Source: Pseudomonas sp. LS-2
GTDB taxonomy: Bacteria > Pseudomonadota > Gammaproteobacteria > Pseudomonadales > Pseudomonadaceae
Direction: 5' to 3'
Assembly: GCF_003605735.1 (NCBI RefSeq)
Contig: NZ_QXTJ01000003.1
Coordinates: 322,281-378,216 of the forward strand
DNA length: 55,936 bases
Shown here: one piece after another, positions 44,099 to 53,045 of the stretch
Layout of the letters: the number at the start of each line of letters is the position of its first letter
How positions within the stretch are numbered: position 1 is the stretch's first letter
Position numbers and translations under genes: made by a program
The notes under the pieces: generated by a model
The model's input: the letters and a program-made list of their open reading frames with translations, nothing else
Database searches by the model: none
What the model was told of the DNA's origin: nothing

Positions 44099-44854
44099 GT
44101 GTACGCCGAGAAAAACAAATGGCTGATGGTCGTCAATTCCGGGCAACCCATTAGAGTCCGCTTGATCTGCTTCCCCCACGCGGGCGGCGATCCGGAACAG
44201 TTTCGCGACTGGTCCAAAGGTCTGGCGGACCACATCGAGTTGGTGACGCTGCGCTTGCCAGGCCACGGCAGCCGCCTCAAGGAAACGCCTTACGATCGAT
44301 GGGCGCCGCTGCTCGAACACACGTTTCTCGCCCTACGCCCCTACCTGAGCGAGCCGCATGCCTTCTACGGTCACAGTTTCGGTGGTCGCCTGGCCTATGA
44401 GATGGCGCGGCTGGCGCAGGCACAGTATCCGGACATGACCCGGCACCTTTTCATTTCCGGCTGCCGTAGCCCCGACAGTCAGCAACCGACCCCCTATCTG
44501 CACACGCTACCCAAGGATGACTTCATTCAGGCATTGATCAAGCTCGGCGCTGCGCCTGAATCACTGCTTCACGACAAAAAACTGATGCGCCTGCTGGAAC
44601 CGGTGATGCGCAGCGACCTGAAACTTTCGGAGCTGTGGTCACATTGCCCTGACGAAGGTTTGAACACTCCTCTGACCGCGCTCTACGGCAGCGACGACCC
44701 TCTCGATACTGCGGCGAGCATGATGAACTGGCGAGAATTCACCCGGCGTGAATTCGAATTGATCGAGGTATGCGGCAACCATTTTTTCCCCCAATCGCAG
44801 CGCAATCGTCTGCTGCACATCATCAATACCCACCTAGGTCTGTTGAGCGTCTGA
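44099..44854 (+). CDS. Type II (external) thioesterase, NRPS/PKS-associated
   Basis: A 251-residue alpha/beta hydrolase of the GrsT/RifR type: N-terminal LICFPHAGGDPEQFRDWSKGL, nucleophile motif FYGHSFGGRLAYEMARL (Ser about 92) and late His in CGNHFFPQ. Such enzymes release misprimed or stalled intermediates from carrier domains. The start is GTG 44099 behind GGGGA; internal ATGs near 44126 would remove little. It is 710 bp upstream of mgoB, whose operon encodes the only carrier protein in the window, so editing MgoA is a reasonable guess. I do not recall a thioesterase in the standard mgo/pvf set. Confidence 0.85.
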   Translation: MYAEKNKWLMVVNSGQPIRVRLICFPHAGGDPEQFRDWSKGLADHIELVTLRLPGHGSRLKETPYDRWAPLLEHTFLALRPYLSEPHAFYGHSFGGRLAYEMARLAQAQYPDMTRHLFISGCRSPDSQQPTPYLHTLPKDDFIQALIKLGAAPESLLHDKKLMRLLEPVMRSDLKLSELWSHCPDEGLNTPLTALYGSDDPLDTAASMMNWREFTRREFELIEVCGNHFFPQSQRNRLLHIINTHLGLLSV

Positions 44855-45564
44855 CACTCACCCCAGCCCATCCTGCCTGCCGTCACTGACCTGGCGATCC
44901 AAACAACAAGTCCTGTCCCTCGCTCATCTATCGTGAATTCTGCCTGGGTTAGCGCAGCGTATTGCTGTGTTCAGGCAAACTCAGGGCACGAACTCGCCTG
45001 CAGTCGGTTCAGCAAACGCAGTTTCATGGAGCAACGAAAGGAGCAGTGCGAAGGGCGGAGACGTCATGAGGGATGCCCATCAACGTCGCCCACAGGAAAA
45101 ATCCTTTAAAACGATTATTCAGTTAACGCGCAATGCTGGACGAGGCATTCGTTCATTGTTATCAATTCTGACTTTAATCAGTTGGAAGGGTTGCGCTCGC
45201 CCCAATAAAACTGACAGCCCACGTTTTATAAGCCCGTCTTACGCGTTGTTTTTATAAGCAATTAAAAATATTAAAAAGTATTTGCACCGCTATTAAAAAG
45301 TGCTTTACCGTTTTCACGTCGCCACGACTTTGGCCGAAAGCTTTCACAAACTTTAGGGCTTATCGAACCCGCGACGCCAAGGTGCAGCAGCACCGGCTGA
45401 TCATGCTTGTGACCATTTCACGAAGTTTCTTTCGCAGCACTTGCTCGCCTCTCGTTAAGTTGGCCTGTGACAGACGTGCAACTAACAGACCTCTAGCGTC
45501 TGGCAATGATTCATCCGCAACGTGCATAAGCGACGGAACATATTCAACATTCAAGGACGTCATC
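44855..45564 (+). promoter_or_regulatory. 710-bp leader/promoter region of the mgo operon
   Basis: A long gap without an evident conserved gene. It turns AT-rich after 45170. It holds three direct ATTAAAAA copies (45261-45268, 45270-45277, 45292-45299) and a 63-codon open frame (45066-45257) preceded by GGAG that I do not recognise. An exact Rsm consensus lies at its end. A promoter could not be placed with confidence. Confidence 0.5.
45551..45560 (+). promoter_or_regulatory. RsmA/RsmE binding site over the mgoB ribosome site
   Basis: TCAAGGACGT fits the Rsm/Csr consensus (A/U)CANGGANG(U/A) at every position, and its AAGGA is the Shine-Dalgarno of mgoB (ATG 45565). Gac/Rsm control of the mgo operon is known in P. 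syringae; this site gives a direct mechanism. Confidence 0.75.
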
Positions 45565-46341
45565 ATGAACACTCAAAAGCAACTATTGAACCGCAAGAAA
45601 TCTGAACTAAGCGCACACCCGATATTCGCGGAGATTGACTCACTGGATGTGCTTCGACGGTTTATGGAGGCCCACGTGTTCGCGGTTTGGGACTTCATGT
45701 CATTGACCAAGCGGCTCCAGCAGGAACTGACCTGCACCCAATTGCCCTGGTTGCCGCCCAAGGACCCGAAAGCGGCGCGGCTGATCAACGAAATCGTATT
45801 GGGTGAAGAGTCGGACGACCATCTGAATCAGGGTCATTACAGCCATTTCGAGCTTTATCTGGACGCGATGCGTGAAGTCGGCGCCTGCACGGCTCGGGTC
45901 GAGCGCTTCGTCAAACTGCAGACAGAAGGGCTCCATTACGAAACCGCGCTGGAGCGCGTCGACGCAGACAAGGCGGCCTCCCGTTTCGTCAGAGATACGT
46001 TGAACACCGCGATCAACGCCCCCGCTCACAGCGTTGCCGCTGCGTTTCTCCATGGCCGGGAAAGTGTCATCCCGCAGATGTTCCAACGCATCCTCGACGA
46101 CTGGGGCATCACGGCCCAAGAGGCGCCAACGTTCCGGTACTACCTGGAACGCCACATCGAGGTGGACTCGGAAGACCACGGTCCCGCCGCCGAGTCATTG
46201 CTGGCCCGCCTGGTCGACAACGATGAGCAACGAGAGCGTGAAGTCTACGACGCCGCCATTGCCGCCGTGGAAAGCCGCATCGCGCTTTGGGATGCGTTGC
46301 GCGTGAGCATGCGTGAGCCAGCGCTGGAGGTCAGTGCATGA
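45565..46341 (+). CDS. mgoB: MgoB/PvfA, DUF3050 heme-oxygenase-like protein
   Basis: A 258-residue DUF3050 protein with a heme-oxygenase-like helical fold. Conserved blocks are [53 protein letters not shown] and [17 protein letters not shown]. The His/Glu spacing suggests a metal site, as in heme-oxygenase-like diiron enzymes. First gene of mgoBCAD (pvfABCD), which makes a leudiazen/pyrazine-N-oxide type signal controlling virulence metabolites. ATG 45565 follows the ribosome/Rsm site; the upstream open extension is not coding-like. Confidence 0.9.
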   Translation: MNTQKQLLNRKKSELSAHPIFAEIDSLDVLRRFMEAHVFAVWDFMSLTKRLQQELTCTQLPWLPPKDPKAARLINEIVLGEESDDHLNQGHYSHFELYLDAMREVGACTARVERFVKLQTEGLHYETALERVDADKAASRFVRDTLNTAINAPAHSVAAAFLHGRESVIPQMFQRILDDWGITAQEAPTFRYYLERHIEVDSEDHGPAAESLLARLVDNDEQREREVYDAAIAAVESRIALWDALRVSMREPALEVSA

Positions 46342-46370
46342 ACCGCCTGCCGAACGCCCTCACCCATCGC

Positions 46371-46380
46371 ACAAGGAAGA
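46371..46380 (+). promoter_or_regulatory. RsmA/RsmE binding site over the mgoC ribosome site
   Basis: ACAAGGAAGA also fits (A/U)CANGGANG(U/A) fully and contains the Shine-Dalgarno of mgoC (ATG 46385). It has the same spacing to the start codon as the mgoB site. Confidence 0.7.
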
Positions 46381-46384
46381 CATC

Positions 46385-47329
46385 ATGAAAGCCGAAGACT
46401 ACCTATCCTTCGTCGACGCCTGGGAAGGCCGCGCCACGATCCGCACCCGCCCTCGCCGCATCGTCGAGAACGATGAAAAACTCATCTACCCATTGAGCCG
46501 CCAGCCGCTGGTCCTGAGCCAGACATTCACCCGCGAGTGCCCACACCTGCGTGACTTCGCGCTGATCCAGAGCCTGTACAAGTTCATCAATGACGTGGTG
46601 ATCTTCGAGACCGAAATCGTAGACAAGACCGCCCGCAGCATCGCCAAGGACAACTTCTCGATCCGCTTCCCTTTCGCCTGTCGCTACGACGCCATGACGG
46701 TAGTGGTCGATGAGGATTACCACGCGTTGGTGGCCATGGATTTCATGCAGCAGACCATCGCACTTACGGGCATTCAACCCATTCAACTGCCATCGGAAAT
46801 AGAGTTGAGCCGGGCAATTCCTGCGGCCCTCGCGCTGGCACCCGATCATCTGCGCAGCGCAGTTGAGCTGATCTGTGTGGCGATCGCCGAGAACACCGTC
46901 ACCAACGACGTGGCCGCCTTCGCCAAGGACGATTCGGTCAAACAGTCTATCAAGGGATTGATGGCCGATCACCTCCTCGACGAGGGAAGGCACTCGGGAT
47001 TCTGGGCACGGCTGGTACGCATCTACTGGCATGCCGCGCCTGAAGAAGACCGGCAAACCATCGCCCGAATCATGCCGGTGTTCATTGCGCAATATTTGAC
47101 CAATGACATCCAGCGGGGCTTCGATTTCGGATTGATTGGCCACTTGGCAGTCACTGACTCAATCAAGCAGGCCCTTAGGGATGAATCGCAGGCGATGTGT
47201 TTCCCGATCAATCGCCACCACCCACTGGTCGGCAATATCGTCCGGTTCTTCAGAACCAGTTCGATGCTCGACTCTGCCTGTGTACAACACGCCCTCGCCG
47301 ACTATTTGCCGGCAGGAGGCGGGCAATGA
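46385..47329 (+). CDS. mgoC: MgoC/PvfB, AurF-like diiron N-oxygenase
   Basis: A 314-residue diiron oxygenase of the p-aminobenzoate N-oxygenase (AurF) family. Expected ligands are visible: Glu in IFETEIV, ExxH in DEDYHALV, Glu in IAENTVTND and HxxxExxH in ADHLLDEGRHSGFW. In the mgo/pvf pathway it oxidises an amine nitrogen, giving the N-O function of the product. ATG 46385 has AAGGAAG upstream. It overlaps mgoA by 4 nt (ATGA), so the two are coupled. Confidence 0.92.
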   Translation: MKAEDYLSFVDAWEGRATIRTRPRRIVENDEKLIYPLSRQPLVLSQTFTRECPHLRDFALIQSLYKFINDVVIFETEIVDKTARSIAKDNFSIRFPFACRYDAMTVVVDEDYHALVAMDFMQQTIALTGIQPIQLPSEIELSRAIPAALALAPDHLRSAVELICVAIAENTVTNDVAAFAKDDSVKQSIKGLMADHLLDEGRHSGFWARLVRIYWHAAPEEDRQTIARIMPVFIAQYLTNDIQRGFDFGLIGHLAVTDSIKQALRDESQAMCFPINRHHPLVGNIVRFFRTSSMLDSACVQHALADYLPAGGGQ

Positions 47330-50300
47330 AGCGCCTGGAGATCGTGCTCATCGGCTACAGTCGGGCCCTGAGCGAACTCAGCGTGGAACTGGATGCCCAC
47401 GGGCATCTGATTCACCGGTTACCAGACCCCTGCGCTCTGGAAAGCAGCTCAATCAGCGGCGCAGCACTGTTGATCGAGGACGGTACGCTGGAGTTGAGCT
47501 GCACGCGCCTTGCGATATTCAAGACGGGCGTGCATCTGGGTCTGCGAGTCGGGCTGACGCCGCACCTGGCGCAAAGCCTTCCTCGGCTTGAGTTGCTGTG
47601 CTGGTATGGCAGCGCGACTGCGCAACGGCTGGTCCTTCGCAAGACTGCCCCTGAGGAACTATCTGGCAATGGGCGCATGCTGCGTGATGCCGCAGTGGCC
47701 GATTTGGTCGAAAACGTCGCGATACTGGTAAGCCGTTTCTCGCGAGACGGCGAATTCTTCTGTAACTGCCCGGCCGTCGAACCACCGCAAAGCGAATGGC
47801 AGGAGGGTCTGCACAAGCTGGATCGGTTGGCCTTCGAGCACCGCTTCAACCGCACCGCGCAACCGCATCTGCTGAGCATCGCGCAGCAGCCTTTGGTGGC
47901 CCGCCTGGACCAAAGTCTCACGACTTTCGCTGATCGGTGTGCGTTGGAGATCCAAGGGCAGCGCATCAGTTATGACGCCCTTCGCGAACACAGCGTGGCG
48001 ATTCAGGCACACATGCGTTCTCGGCTGGGGCACTGCGCTGACGCGCCGGTGGTCGTCGGCATCTGCCTGCCGAAATCCGCCGCACTGTTCGCGGGGATCC
48101 TGGCGATCCTGGGCTACGGGGCGGTCTATCTGCCGCTTGACCCCAGCCAACCGCTGCAACGTCAGCAGTACATTCTGGAAAACGCCGGAGCCGTGCTGCT
48201 CCTGCACGACGGGCTGCATCCCCTGGCGGGGCAGAGCGTGCCAGGGCTGGACATCACCAGCATAGACATCCCGCCCAGCGCGCAGCCTCTGATGAACCGC
48301 CGCCCGGATATCGATGCACCTTGCATGGCGCTGTACACCTCGGGCACCACGGGCCACCCGAAAGGCGTGATGCTCAGCCAGCGCAACCTGAGCCACTTCA
48401 CCGCCTGGTACGCCGAGTACGTCGGGCTTCGCGAGCGCAGTCGGGTGCTGCAGTTCTCCACCCTGAGTTTCGACTCCTCCGTAATCGACATCTTCCCGAC
48501 CTTGCTCAGCGGCGCCGAGCTGGTGGTGGCCAGCGAGGACCAGCATCGAGATCCACTGCAGTTGATGGAATTGCTGGATCAGGAAATGACTCATGCGTTT
48601 CTGCCACCTGCGTTACTGAGCATTCTGCCGATGGAGCGGCCGCTCAAGCTCGAACACCTTTGCACGGGCGGTGACGTCTGCGAGCCTTATGTCATCGAGC
48701 GTCTGGCAGGGCAGTGCCAGTTTCACAATCTGTACGGTCCAACCGAGGCCACGGTGCTGATCACCGCAGGACTGTTCCGGCCGGGCAGTAGCAATCGCAA
48801 CCTCGGCCGCCCTATCGCCAACAGTCAGTTGCTGATTCTCGACGATCAGCTGCAACCGGTGGCCGAACAGACACCCGGCGAGTTGTACATCGTCGGGCCG
48901 GGGGTGTGCCTGGGTTACATCGATAATCCAACGCTGACCGATGAACGCTATGTGCAGGTCCCATTGGGGGACGGAGAAAGCCTGCGCGCCTACCGCACGG
49001 GCGATATCGGCAAGTGGACCGACGAAGGCGTCGAGCTGTCGGGACGTCGCGACAATCAGGTGAAAATCCGGGGGTTCAGGGTCGAGCCCGAAGAGATTGA
49101 GCATTGTCTGCGTGACTCCCAGTTGTATCGGCAAGTCGCCGTGGTGATCGACGATCAGCGCCGAATTCTGGCGTTTCTCGCTCAGCCACACGGCATCGAA
49201 CCCGATGCGGCGCGGCGTCTTGTCAAGGCCCATGTCGAAGGCTTGCTGCCCGACTACATGCGCCCGGCGGCTTACACCGAACTTGCAAAAATGCCCTTTG
49301 CGGGCAACGGCAAGGTCGATCGCAAAGCCCTGCTGCAGTTACCGGTGAACCTGATAGAGCAGGCGCCGCGCCGAGAGCCGCAAACGGACCAAGAGCGCCA
49401 ACTGCGAACCTTGTGGGCTGAGCTTCTGGAACTGCCGCCGGGCGATATTTCTACCGACGAAAGCTTCTTCAATCTCGGTGGTCATTCGATTCTGCTGTCG
49501 CAGATGCTGCTGGGCATTCGCGAGCAATTCGGGCGCAGCATTCCTATCAACCGCTTCATCGAAGCACCGACGCTGATCAATCTTGCGTCGCTTATCGACA
49601 GTAATGGTTCTTCGGCCTGGACAGTCAGCCCGCAAGCGATCAAGGACGCCAGCACCACTCTCGATCTGCCTGTTCTGCCCGTCGAAAAACTGGGGGATGT
49701 TCACAAGGTCATCGTCACCGGTGCCAACGGCTTTCTTGGCGTACACATCGTAGAGGCTTTGCTGGCATGGGGTGCCACCGAAGTGGCATGTCTGGTGCGC
49801 GAAGGCAGCGGCCAGACGGCTCGGGATCGCTTCGTCGACGCTTTGCGAGAAAACCGCCTGGAGCATCTGGATCTGAGCCGTGTACGGGTCTACGCCGCCG
49901 ACGTCACTCAGCCGCAGTTGGGTTTAAACGACGAGCTGTATGAGCGACTGGATCGCGAGTTTGGCGCTTTGGTGCATAACGCAGCCAACGTCAATCACGT
50001 ACAGGACTACGAGACCCTCGCCAGGGACAACGTCGCACCGATCTTCGAATGTCTCAAGTTGTGCGAAGGGCGGAGCAAGAAGGTGTTCAACTTTGTCTCG
50101 ACGCTATCGGCCTCCAGCGCTGTCGACAGCAATGGCAGCGTTCTGGAAGCACCTGCCGCCGAGACGCCGCCGATCTACATCAAGAACGGCTACAACCTGT
50201 CCAAATGGGTCGCCGAGCGCATCTTGCAGCAGGCCCGCGAGCAGGGCGCGTGGGTCAACATCTATCGTCCCGGCAACATCGCCTTCAGTAGCGTCACCGG

Positions 50301-50778
50301 GGTCTGCCAGCCGCACAAGAATCGCCTGATGCTGATGCTCAAGGGCTCGATGCAACTGGGCCAGGTCCCCGATTTCTCGATGACCTTCGACTTGATGCCG
50401 GTGGATTTTCTCGCGCGCTTCATTGGCTTCCACAGCAGCCGCTATCAGCCCTCCCGGGCGGTCTTCAACCTGCACAACCCCGAGCCTTTGAGCTGGAGCA
50501 GCTATGTCGATGCCTTTCGCCAGGCAGGGCGCGAGTTCGAGATGGTCAGCGTCGCGCACTGGCAGACGCAGCTCAATCGCGTCGATAGCCAGAACGCGCT
50601 GTTCGGCGTGCTGGGTTTTTATCTGGACGGCTTCGAAGAAGACATCGGCGACATCTCGATGATCGCGTACCAGAACGCGCTGGCCGGCGTGCAACGCATG
50701 GGCGAACGCTACCCGCAGAAAACCCCGGCGCTGCTTCGTAAGGGCTGCGATTACCTGAAAGAAATCGACTTCATCTGA
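47326..50778 (+). CDS. mgoA: MgoA/PvfC, nonribosomal peptide synthetase A-T-reductase
   Basis: An 1150-residue single-module synthetase. The N-terminal ~190 residues match no standard NRPS domain. The adenylation domain (~200-670) has YTSGTTGHPKGV (about 336), FHNLYGPTEATV (about 470), YRTGDIGKW and RRDNQVKIRGFRVEPEE. The carrier domain has FFNLGGHSILL with the phosphopantetheine Ser about 721. The terminal reductase (~795-1150) has TGANGFLG (about 799) and the Tyr956/Lys960 pair of YNLSK. It should activate one amino acid (leucine or valine in known systems) and release it as aldehyde or alcohol. No condensation or thioesterase domain is present, as expected for this family. Confidence 0.94.
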   Translation: MKRLEIVLIGYSRALSELSVELDAHGHLIHRLPDPCALESSSISGAALLIEDGTLELSCTRLAIFKTGVHLGLRVGLTPHLAQSLPRLELLCWYGSATAQRLVLRKTAPEELSGNGRMLRDAAVADLVENVAILVSRFSRDGEFFCNCPAVEPPQSEWQEGLHKLDRLAFEHRFNRTAQPHLLSIAQQPLVARLDQSLTTFADRCALEIQGQRISYDALREHSVAIQAHMRSRLGHCADAPVVVGICLPKSAALFAGILAILGYGAVYLPLDPSQPLQRQQYILENAGAVLLLHDGLHPLAGQSVPGLDITSIDIPPSAQPLMNRRPDIDAPCMALYTSGTTGHPKGVMLSQRNLSHFTAWYAEYVGLRERSRVLQFSTLSFDSSVIDIFPTLLSGAELVVASEDQHRDPLQLMELLDQEMTHAFLPPALLSILPMERPLKLEHLCTGGDVCEPYVIERLAGQCQFHNLYGPTEATVLITAGLFRPGSSNRNLGRPIANSQLLILDDQLQPVAEQTPGELYIVGPGVCLGYIDNPTLTDERYVQVPLGDGESLRAYRTGDIGKWTDEGVELSGRRDNQVKIRGFRVEPEEIEHCLRDSQLYRQVAVVIDDQRRILAFLAQPHGIEPDAARRLVKAHVEGLLPDYMRPAAYTELAKMPFAGNGKVDRKALLQLPVNLIEQAPRREPQTDQERQLRTLWAELLELPPGDISTDESFFNLGGHSILLSQMLLGIREQFGRSIPINRFIEAPTLINLASLIDSNGSSAWTVSPQAIKDASTTLDLPVLPVEKLGDVHKVIVTGANGFLGVHIVEALLAWGATEVACLVREGSGQTARDRFVDALRENRLEHLDLSRVRVYAADVTQPQLGLNDELYERLDREFGALVHNAANVNHVQDYETLARDNVAPIFECLKLCEGRSKKVFNFVSTLSASSAVDSNGSVLEAPAAETPPIYIKNGYNLSKWVAERILQQAREQGAWVNIYRPGNIAFSSVTGVCQPHKNRLMLMLKGSMQLGQVPDFSMTFDLMPVDFLARFIGFHSSRYQPSRAVFNLHNPEPLSWSSYVDAFRQAGREFEMVSVAHWQTQLNRVDSQNALFGVLGFYLDGFEEDIGDISMIAYQNALAGVQRMGERYPQKTPALLRKGCDYLKEIDFI

Positions 50779-50820
50779 CTCACCCCAAACGCAACACTCA
50801 CCAACGTAATGGAGAAGGAC

Positions 50821-51309
50821 ATGAACTCAATCAACAAAATTGACCGGCTCAAGCCCGATACGCTGATCAGCAACCCGATCGGTACGCCCGTAGTGGCATC
50901 GGTGCAGGTTGCCGCCGGAGCACCCGAGGTGTGGGAGGTCGTCGGTGATTTCGGCGGCTTCGCGAAATTCATCCCGGCACTGGCCAGCATTGAGGTGATT
51001 GGTTGCGGCGTCGGCGCGGTGCGGCACAAGAAGTTCAAAGAAGGCGGGTATGTGGTGGTGGAGCAACTCAATTCGCGTGACGACAGCGCATTTTCCATGA
51101 CCTGGACGACGATTCAGAACAACCTTGGCATTCGCAATCTGTGGGCTTCGATGACGGTTTTGCCCACGGGGAAACACTGTTGCGAAGCCACCTGGACCAT
51201 CATCGCCGAGGCCGCGGAAGAGAACCCTGCAAGCGCCGAGGAATTCCGCAATTTCCTTCAGAGCTTTGCCGATGACGCGATGAATAACGTGCAGAAACTG
51301 TTCGGTTGA
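50821..51309 (+). CDS. mgoD: MgoD/PvfD, SRPBCC (polyketide cyclase/dehydrase-like) protein
   Basis: A 162-residue START/SRPBCC-fold protein: APEVWEVVGDFGGFAKFIPAL, VRHKKFKEGGYVVVEQL and the terminal helix EFRNFLQSFADDAMNNV. In the mgo/pvf operon the fourth gene is of this type; its chemical step is not firmly known. I start at ATG 50821 because GGAGAAGG lies directly upstream; an in-frame ATG at 50809 would contain that ribosome site. Last gene of the operon, closed by a hairpin at 51330. Confidence 0.9.
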   Translation: MNSINKIDRLKPDTLISNPIGTPVVASVQVAAGAPEVWEVVGDFGGFAKFIPALASIEVIGCGVGAVRHKKFKEGGYVVVEQLNSRDDSAFSMTWTTIQNNLGIRNLWASMTVLPTGKHCCEATWTIIAEAAEENPASAEEFRNFLQSFADDAMNNVQKLFG

Positions 51310-51329
51310 TACGCGGCGTATGTGCCTCT

Positions 51330-51358
51330 AGCCCGCCCGGCTTCGAACTGGGCGGGCT
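51330..51358 (+). terminator. Terminator after mgoD
   Basis: AGCCCGCCC and GGGCGGGCT form a perfect 9-bp GC stem, followed by a weak T-containing run, 20 nt after the mgoD stop. Confidence 0.6.
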
Positions 51359-51406
51359 TCGTCGTTCGTATCGACAGTTGCAAATTAAGACGAGGCTCAA
51401 CACAAT

Positions 51407-51425
51407 GCGACTAATTATCATTTGA
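51407..51425 (+). promoter_or_regulatory. Candidate Fur box before the ECF sigma gene
   Basis: On the minus strand this 19-mer contains AAATGATAATTAG, matching the core of the Fur consensus (12 of 19 positions by my count). It lies 25 bp before the sigma gene, the usual place in Pseudomonas iron-starvation sigma genes. Confidence 0.6.
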
Positions 51426-51449
51426 GCGGCGCTGGGATGGCGCGTTTCA

Positions 51450-51950
51450 ATGCCTTCTTTCAACGCAACGCTGCGAGTTCTCTACAGCGATCATCACGGA
51501 TGGCTCAACGGCTGGCTGCGCAGCAAGCTGGGCAATGCTGCCGATGCCGCTGATCTGGCGCAGGACACCTTCGTACGTTTGCTCCATCGCAACGAAGTGC
51601 TGGAGCTCAAGGCACCAAGAGCATTCCTGCGTACCGTGGCACGCGGTCTGGTCATCGATCACTGGCGTCGTGAGGAACTGGAACGCGCCTATCTCGAAGC
51701 ACTGGCTCACCTACCCGCTCAGCAAGCGCCATCGCCGGAATCCCGCGAGCTGGTGTTTGAGTTGCTGGAAAGCATTGCCAGGATGCTTGACGGTCTCAGA
51801 CCCCGGGTGCGTCGCGCGTTCCTGATGGCTCAGTGCGAAGGTCTGACACACAAACAGATCGCCGAACGGATGGGGATCTCGGTGCGCTCGGTGGAACGCT
51901 ACGTCGCCGACGCGCTGTATCACTGTTATCTGCTGCGGTATGAAGCATGA
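51450..51950 (+). CDS. FecI-family ECF sigma factor (iron starvation)
   Basis: A 166-residue sigma factor: region 2 (WLNGWLRSKLGNAADAADLAQDTFVRLL, AFLRTVARGLVIDHWRR) and region 4 (LRPRVRRAFLMAQCEGLTHKQIAERMGISVRSVERYVADAL). It should direct the TonB receptor gene downstream when its anti-sigma receives the siderophore signal. Preceded by a candidate Fur box; overlaps the anti-sigma gene by 4 nt. Confidence 0.94.
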   Translation: MPSFNATLRVLYSDHHGWLNGWLRSKLGNAADAADLAQDTFVRLLHRNEVLELKAPRAFLRTVARGLVIDHWRREELERAYLEALAHLPAQQAPSPESRELVFELLESIARMLDGLRPRVRRAFLMAQCEGLTHKQIAERMGISVRSVERYVADALYHCYLLRYEA

Positions 51951-52957
51951 GCGTTGGAAACATGAGTCAGTCATTGGTGCTGGAGCGCCGCCAACCTTCC
52001 CCCGCCGTCGTCCGGCAAGCAATCGAATGGCTGATGCGACTGAACAATCCAACCGCGAGTGCACGTGTGCTACAGCGTTGCGAACAATGGCGTGCGGCAC
52101 ATCCCGATCATGAGTGTGCATGGCAGCGAGTACTGTCGCTTAACACTGATCTGAATGATCGCTTTCAGGCGTTGCCCGCAGGCAGCGCTGCCTTCGATGC
52201 TCTGGAAACCAGTGCGCAACGACTCGACCGCAGACAGGCGTTGAAACTGTTGTCGGGTGTGCTGGTGATGGGCTCCAGCGCATGGGTGGCGCGTGACGTA
52301 TTGCCGTGGCAGCAATGGAGTGCCGACTTTGCCACCAACGTCGGTCAGCACAGCGGCTTCGCACTGACCGACGGCACGCGTCTGCGATTGAACACCGACA
52401 CGGCTGTAAGCCAGGATTTCTCTGCGCTACAGCGGCTGATAAAGCTGAGAAAAGGCGAGATTCTCGTCACTTGCGGGCCCGACGCTCAAAGCCCGACTCC
52501 ACGGCCGCTTCTGGTCAGTTGCTCGCACGGGATGTTCGAGGGCCTGTCCGGGCGCTTCGTGGTACGTCAGGAACATGGTCACACTCGGCTCAGCGTCACT
52601 GACGGCCGAGTCTTGATCCGTTCGCCGGGAGCCTCGTCCATCATGGCTCAGGCAGGACAGAGCTACCGGGTAACTCAGCAGCGCGCAGAGATTATGCCGG
52701 AGCTGGATATGGAGCCGGGCGCCTGGGCGGACGGCCTGATCGTCACGCGCAACATGCGTCTCGGCGACTTTCTCGCCGAAGTGTCGCGATATCGACATGG
52801 CTATCTGGGCTGTGCGCAAGACATCGCAGGGTTACGTCTGTCAGGAGTATTCCGCCTGGAAGACACAGACAAGCTGCTGGCGATCCTGCCGCAAACACTG
52901 CCAGTGCAGCTCAAATACCGAACTCGATGGTGGGTCACGCTGCAGCGCAACGTATGA
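51947..52957 (+). CDS. FecR-family anti-sigma/signal transducer
   Basis: A 336-residue inner-membrane regulator. The N-terminal cytoplasmic DUF4880-type part (VVRQAIEWLMRLNNPTASA, HPDHECAWQRV) binds sigma. A membrane segment follows near residue 100 (LKLLSGVLVMGSSAWVA), then the periplasmic FecR domain (DGTRLRLNTDTAVSQDF, ITLRKGEILVT-like IKLRKGEILVT) and a C-terminal STN-like end. It relays receptor occupancy to the sigma factor. ATG 51947 overlaps the sigma stop (ATGA); another ATG five codons on is possible. Confidence 0.93.
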   Translation: MSVGNMSQSLVLERRQPSPAVVRQAIEWLMRLNNPTASARVLQRCEQWRAAHPDHECAWQRVLSLNTDLNDRFQALPAGSAAFDALETSAQRLDRRQALKLLSGVLVMGSSAWVARDVLPWQQWSADFATNVGQHSGFALTDGTRLRLNTDTAVSQDFSALQRLIKLRKGEILVTCGPDAQSPTPRPLLVSCSHGMFEGLSGRFVVRQEHGHTRLSVTDGRVLIRSPGASSIMAQAGQSYRVTQQRAEIMPELDMEPGAWADGLIVTRNMRLGDFLAEVSRYRHGYLGCAQDIAGLRLSGVFRLEDTDKLLAILPQTLPVQLKYRTRWWVTLQRNV

Positions 52958-53045
52958 CGACGAAACATGTTTGGCGGGTTTCGCTCACCAGTCCGGCTTA
53001 GAGAGCAGTACCCCCTCCTCTCCATGACCTCGACGGAATCCCGCA

